A DNA stretch of 6,256 nucleotides, taken from NCBI GenBank assembly GCA_028683685.1, contig JAQUHH010000145.1:1-6256 (forward strand), given 5' to 3'. Made by a program: the position numbers and the translations under genes. This stretch comes from Bacteroidales bacterium. Lineage in GTDB: Bacteria; Bacteroidota; Bacteroidia; Bacteroidales; WCHB1-69. The notes under the pieces were generated by a model. The model did no database searches. It was not told where the DNA came from and saw only the letters and a program-made list of their open reading frames with translations. This document shows positions 5,978 to 6,256 of this stretch, one piece after another (position 1 is the stretch's first letter; the number at the start of each line of letters is the position of its first letter).

Positions 5978-6256
5978 CTATTGTTTTACAACACTTAGTG
6001 CTTCGGCTGTGCTTTTTAGCAAAGGTTGAACCGACAGAGGTTGCCCTACTGCTTTTTGCATCCACAACTGAGGATGAAGGCGACCTTGGGCAAAAATCCT
6101 CAAAGTTTCCGTACCGATATTTTTTCCTTCCAAATATTTTTCTAATTGAAATTGAATTAGATGTCCAATAGGATATGCAGACAGATAAAGCGGCGAGACA
6201 ATCATATGTGAATAAACGGCTAAAATAAGTTCATCTTTCACTCCAAAAACAGGAGC
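5978..6256 (-). CDS. Probable gluzincin-type metallopeptidase, C-terminal end (5' partial)
   Basis: Only the last 92 residues are in the window; the frame is open to the right edge (APVFGVKDELILAV...), so the GTG at 6241 is an internal Val codon, not a start. Visible features are a helical segment AVYSHMIVSPLYLSAYPIGHLIQFQLEKYL in two parts (about residues 14-43), then GRLHPQLWMQKAVGQPLSVQPLL and a closing helix. The S-P-L-Y-x-S-x-Y-P-x-G-H pattern resembles the C-terminal lobe of M2/M3/M32-like gluzincins in Bacteroidota, where Tyr and His/Gly residues of this lobe line the substrate cleft. The HEXXH zinc site would lie upstream, outside the window, so catalytic competence cannot be judged. 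It shares an operon with mqnA (two-base gap), though no biochemical link to menaquinone synthesis is known to me. Confidence 0.5.
   Translation of the reverse strand, partial: APVFGVKDELILAVYSHMIVSPLYLSAYPIGHLIQFQLEKYLEGKNIGTETLRIFAQGRLHPQLWMQKAVGQPLSVQPLLKSTAEALSVVKQ

Noticed and set aside
5976..6065. N-terminal extension of MqnA to an upstream ATG at 6065
   Set aside because: The extra 30 residues are the shifted frame of the peptidase gene, are unlike MqnA family starts, and would force an 88-base overlap.

Overview
The window looks like a chromosomal segment from a member of the Bacteroidota. It is AT-rich, its start codons lack Shine-Dalgarno sequences, and two genes encode the signal peptides with a Gln after the cleavage site that are common in this phylum. 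Its WG-repeat protein, DPSL-type ferritin and futalosine-pathway gene are also at home there. The order cannot be fixed from the sequence, but use of MqnA argues against lineages that make menaquinone only by the classical Men route. No phage, plasmid, CRISPR, tRNA or rRNA feature is visible.

Left half, plus strand: the C-terminal two thirds or so of a class I SAM-dependent methyltransferase (runs off the left edge, ends at 626), then a large exported WG-repeat protein (676-3159). A near-perfect hairpin at 3219-3253 separates this convergently from the minus-strand genes and probably terminates transcription from both sides.

Middle, minus strand: a 170-residue ferritin-like protein (3270-3782) with a complete diiron ligand set, no haem-ligand Met and a Cys pair, which points to the DPSL or 'thioferritin' branch. 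Upstream of it lies a secreted 300-residue protein of unknown function (3875-4777).

Right half: a 475-base gene-free stretch (4778-5252) is the most unusual part. It holds four consecutive inverted repeats whose arms share a TTTTC/GAAAA signature, a CCTAAAGGA motif used twice in the loops, a degenerate copy of what looks like a dispersed Bacteroidota intergenic repeat, and an 11-base direct repeat flanking two of the hairpins. It could be a graveyard of palindromic repeats or a structured RNA region.

Right edge, minus strand: mqnA (chorismate dehydratase, futalosine menaquinone pathway, 5253-5975) follows by two bases the 3' end of a gene for a probable gluzincin-type metallopeptidase (5978 to the right edge). 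These two are almost certainly one operon. The other genes are not obviously linked in function. Nothing here amounts to a clear new system; the hairpin cluster and the two uncharacterised exported proteins are the best leads.
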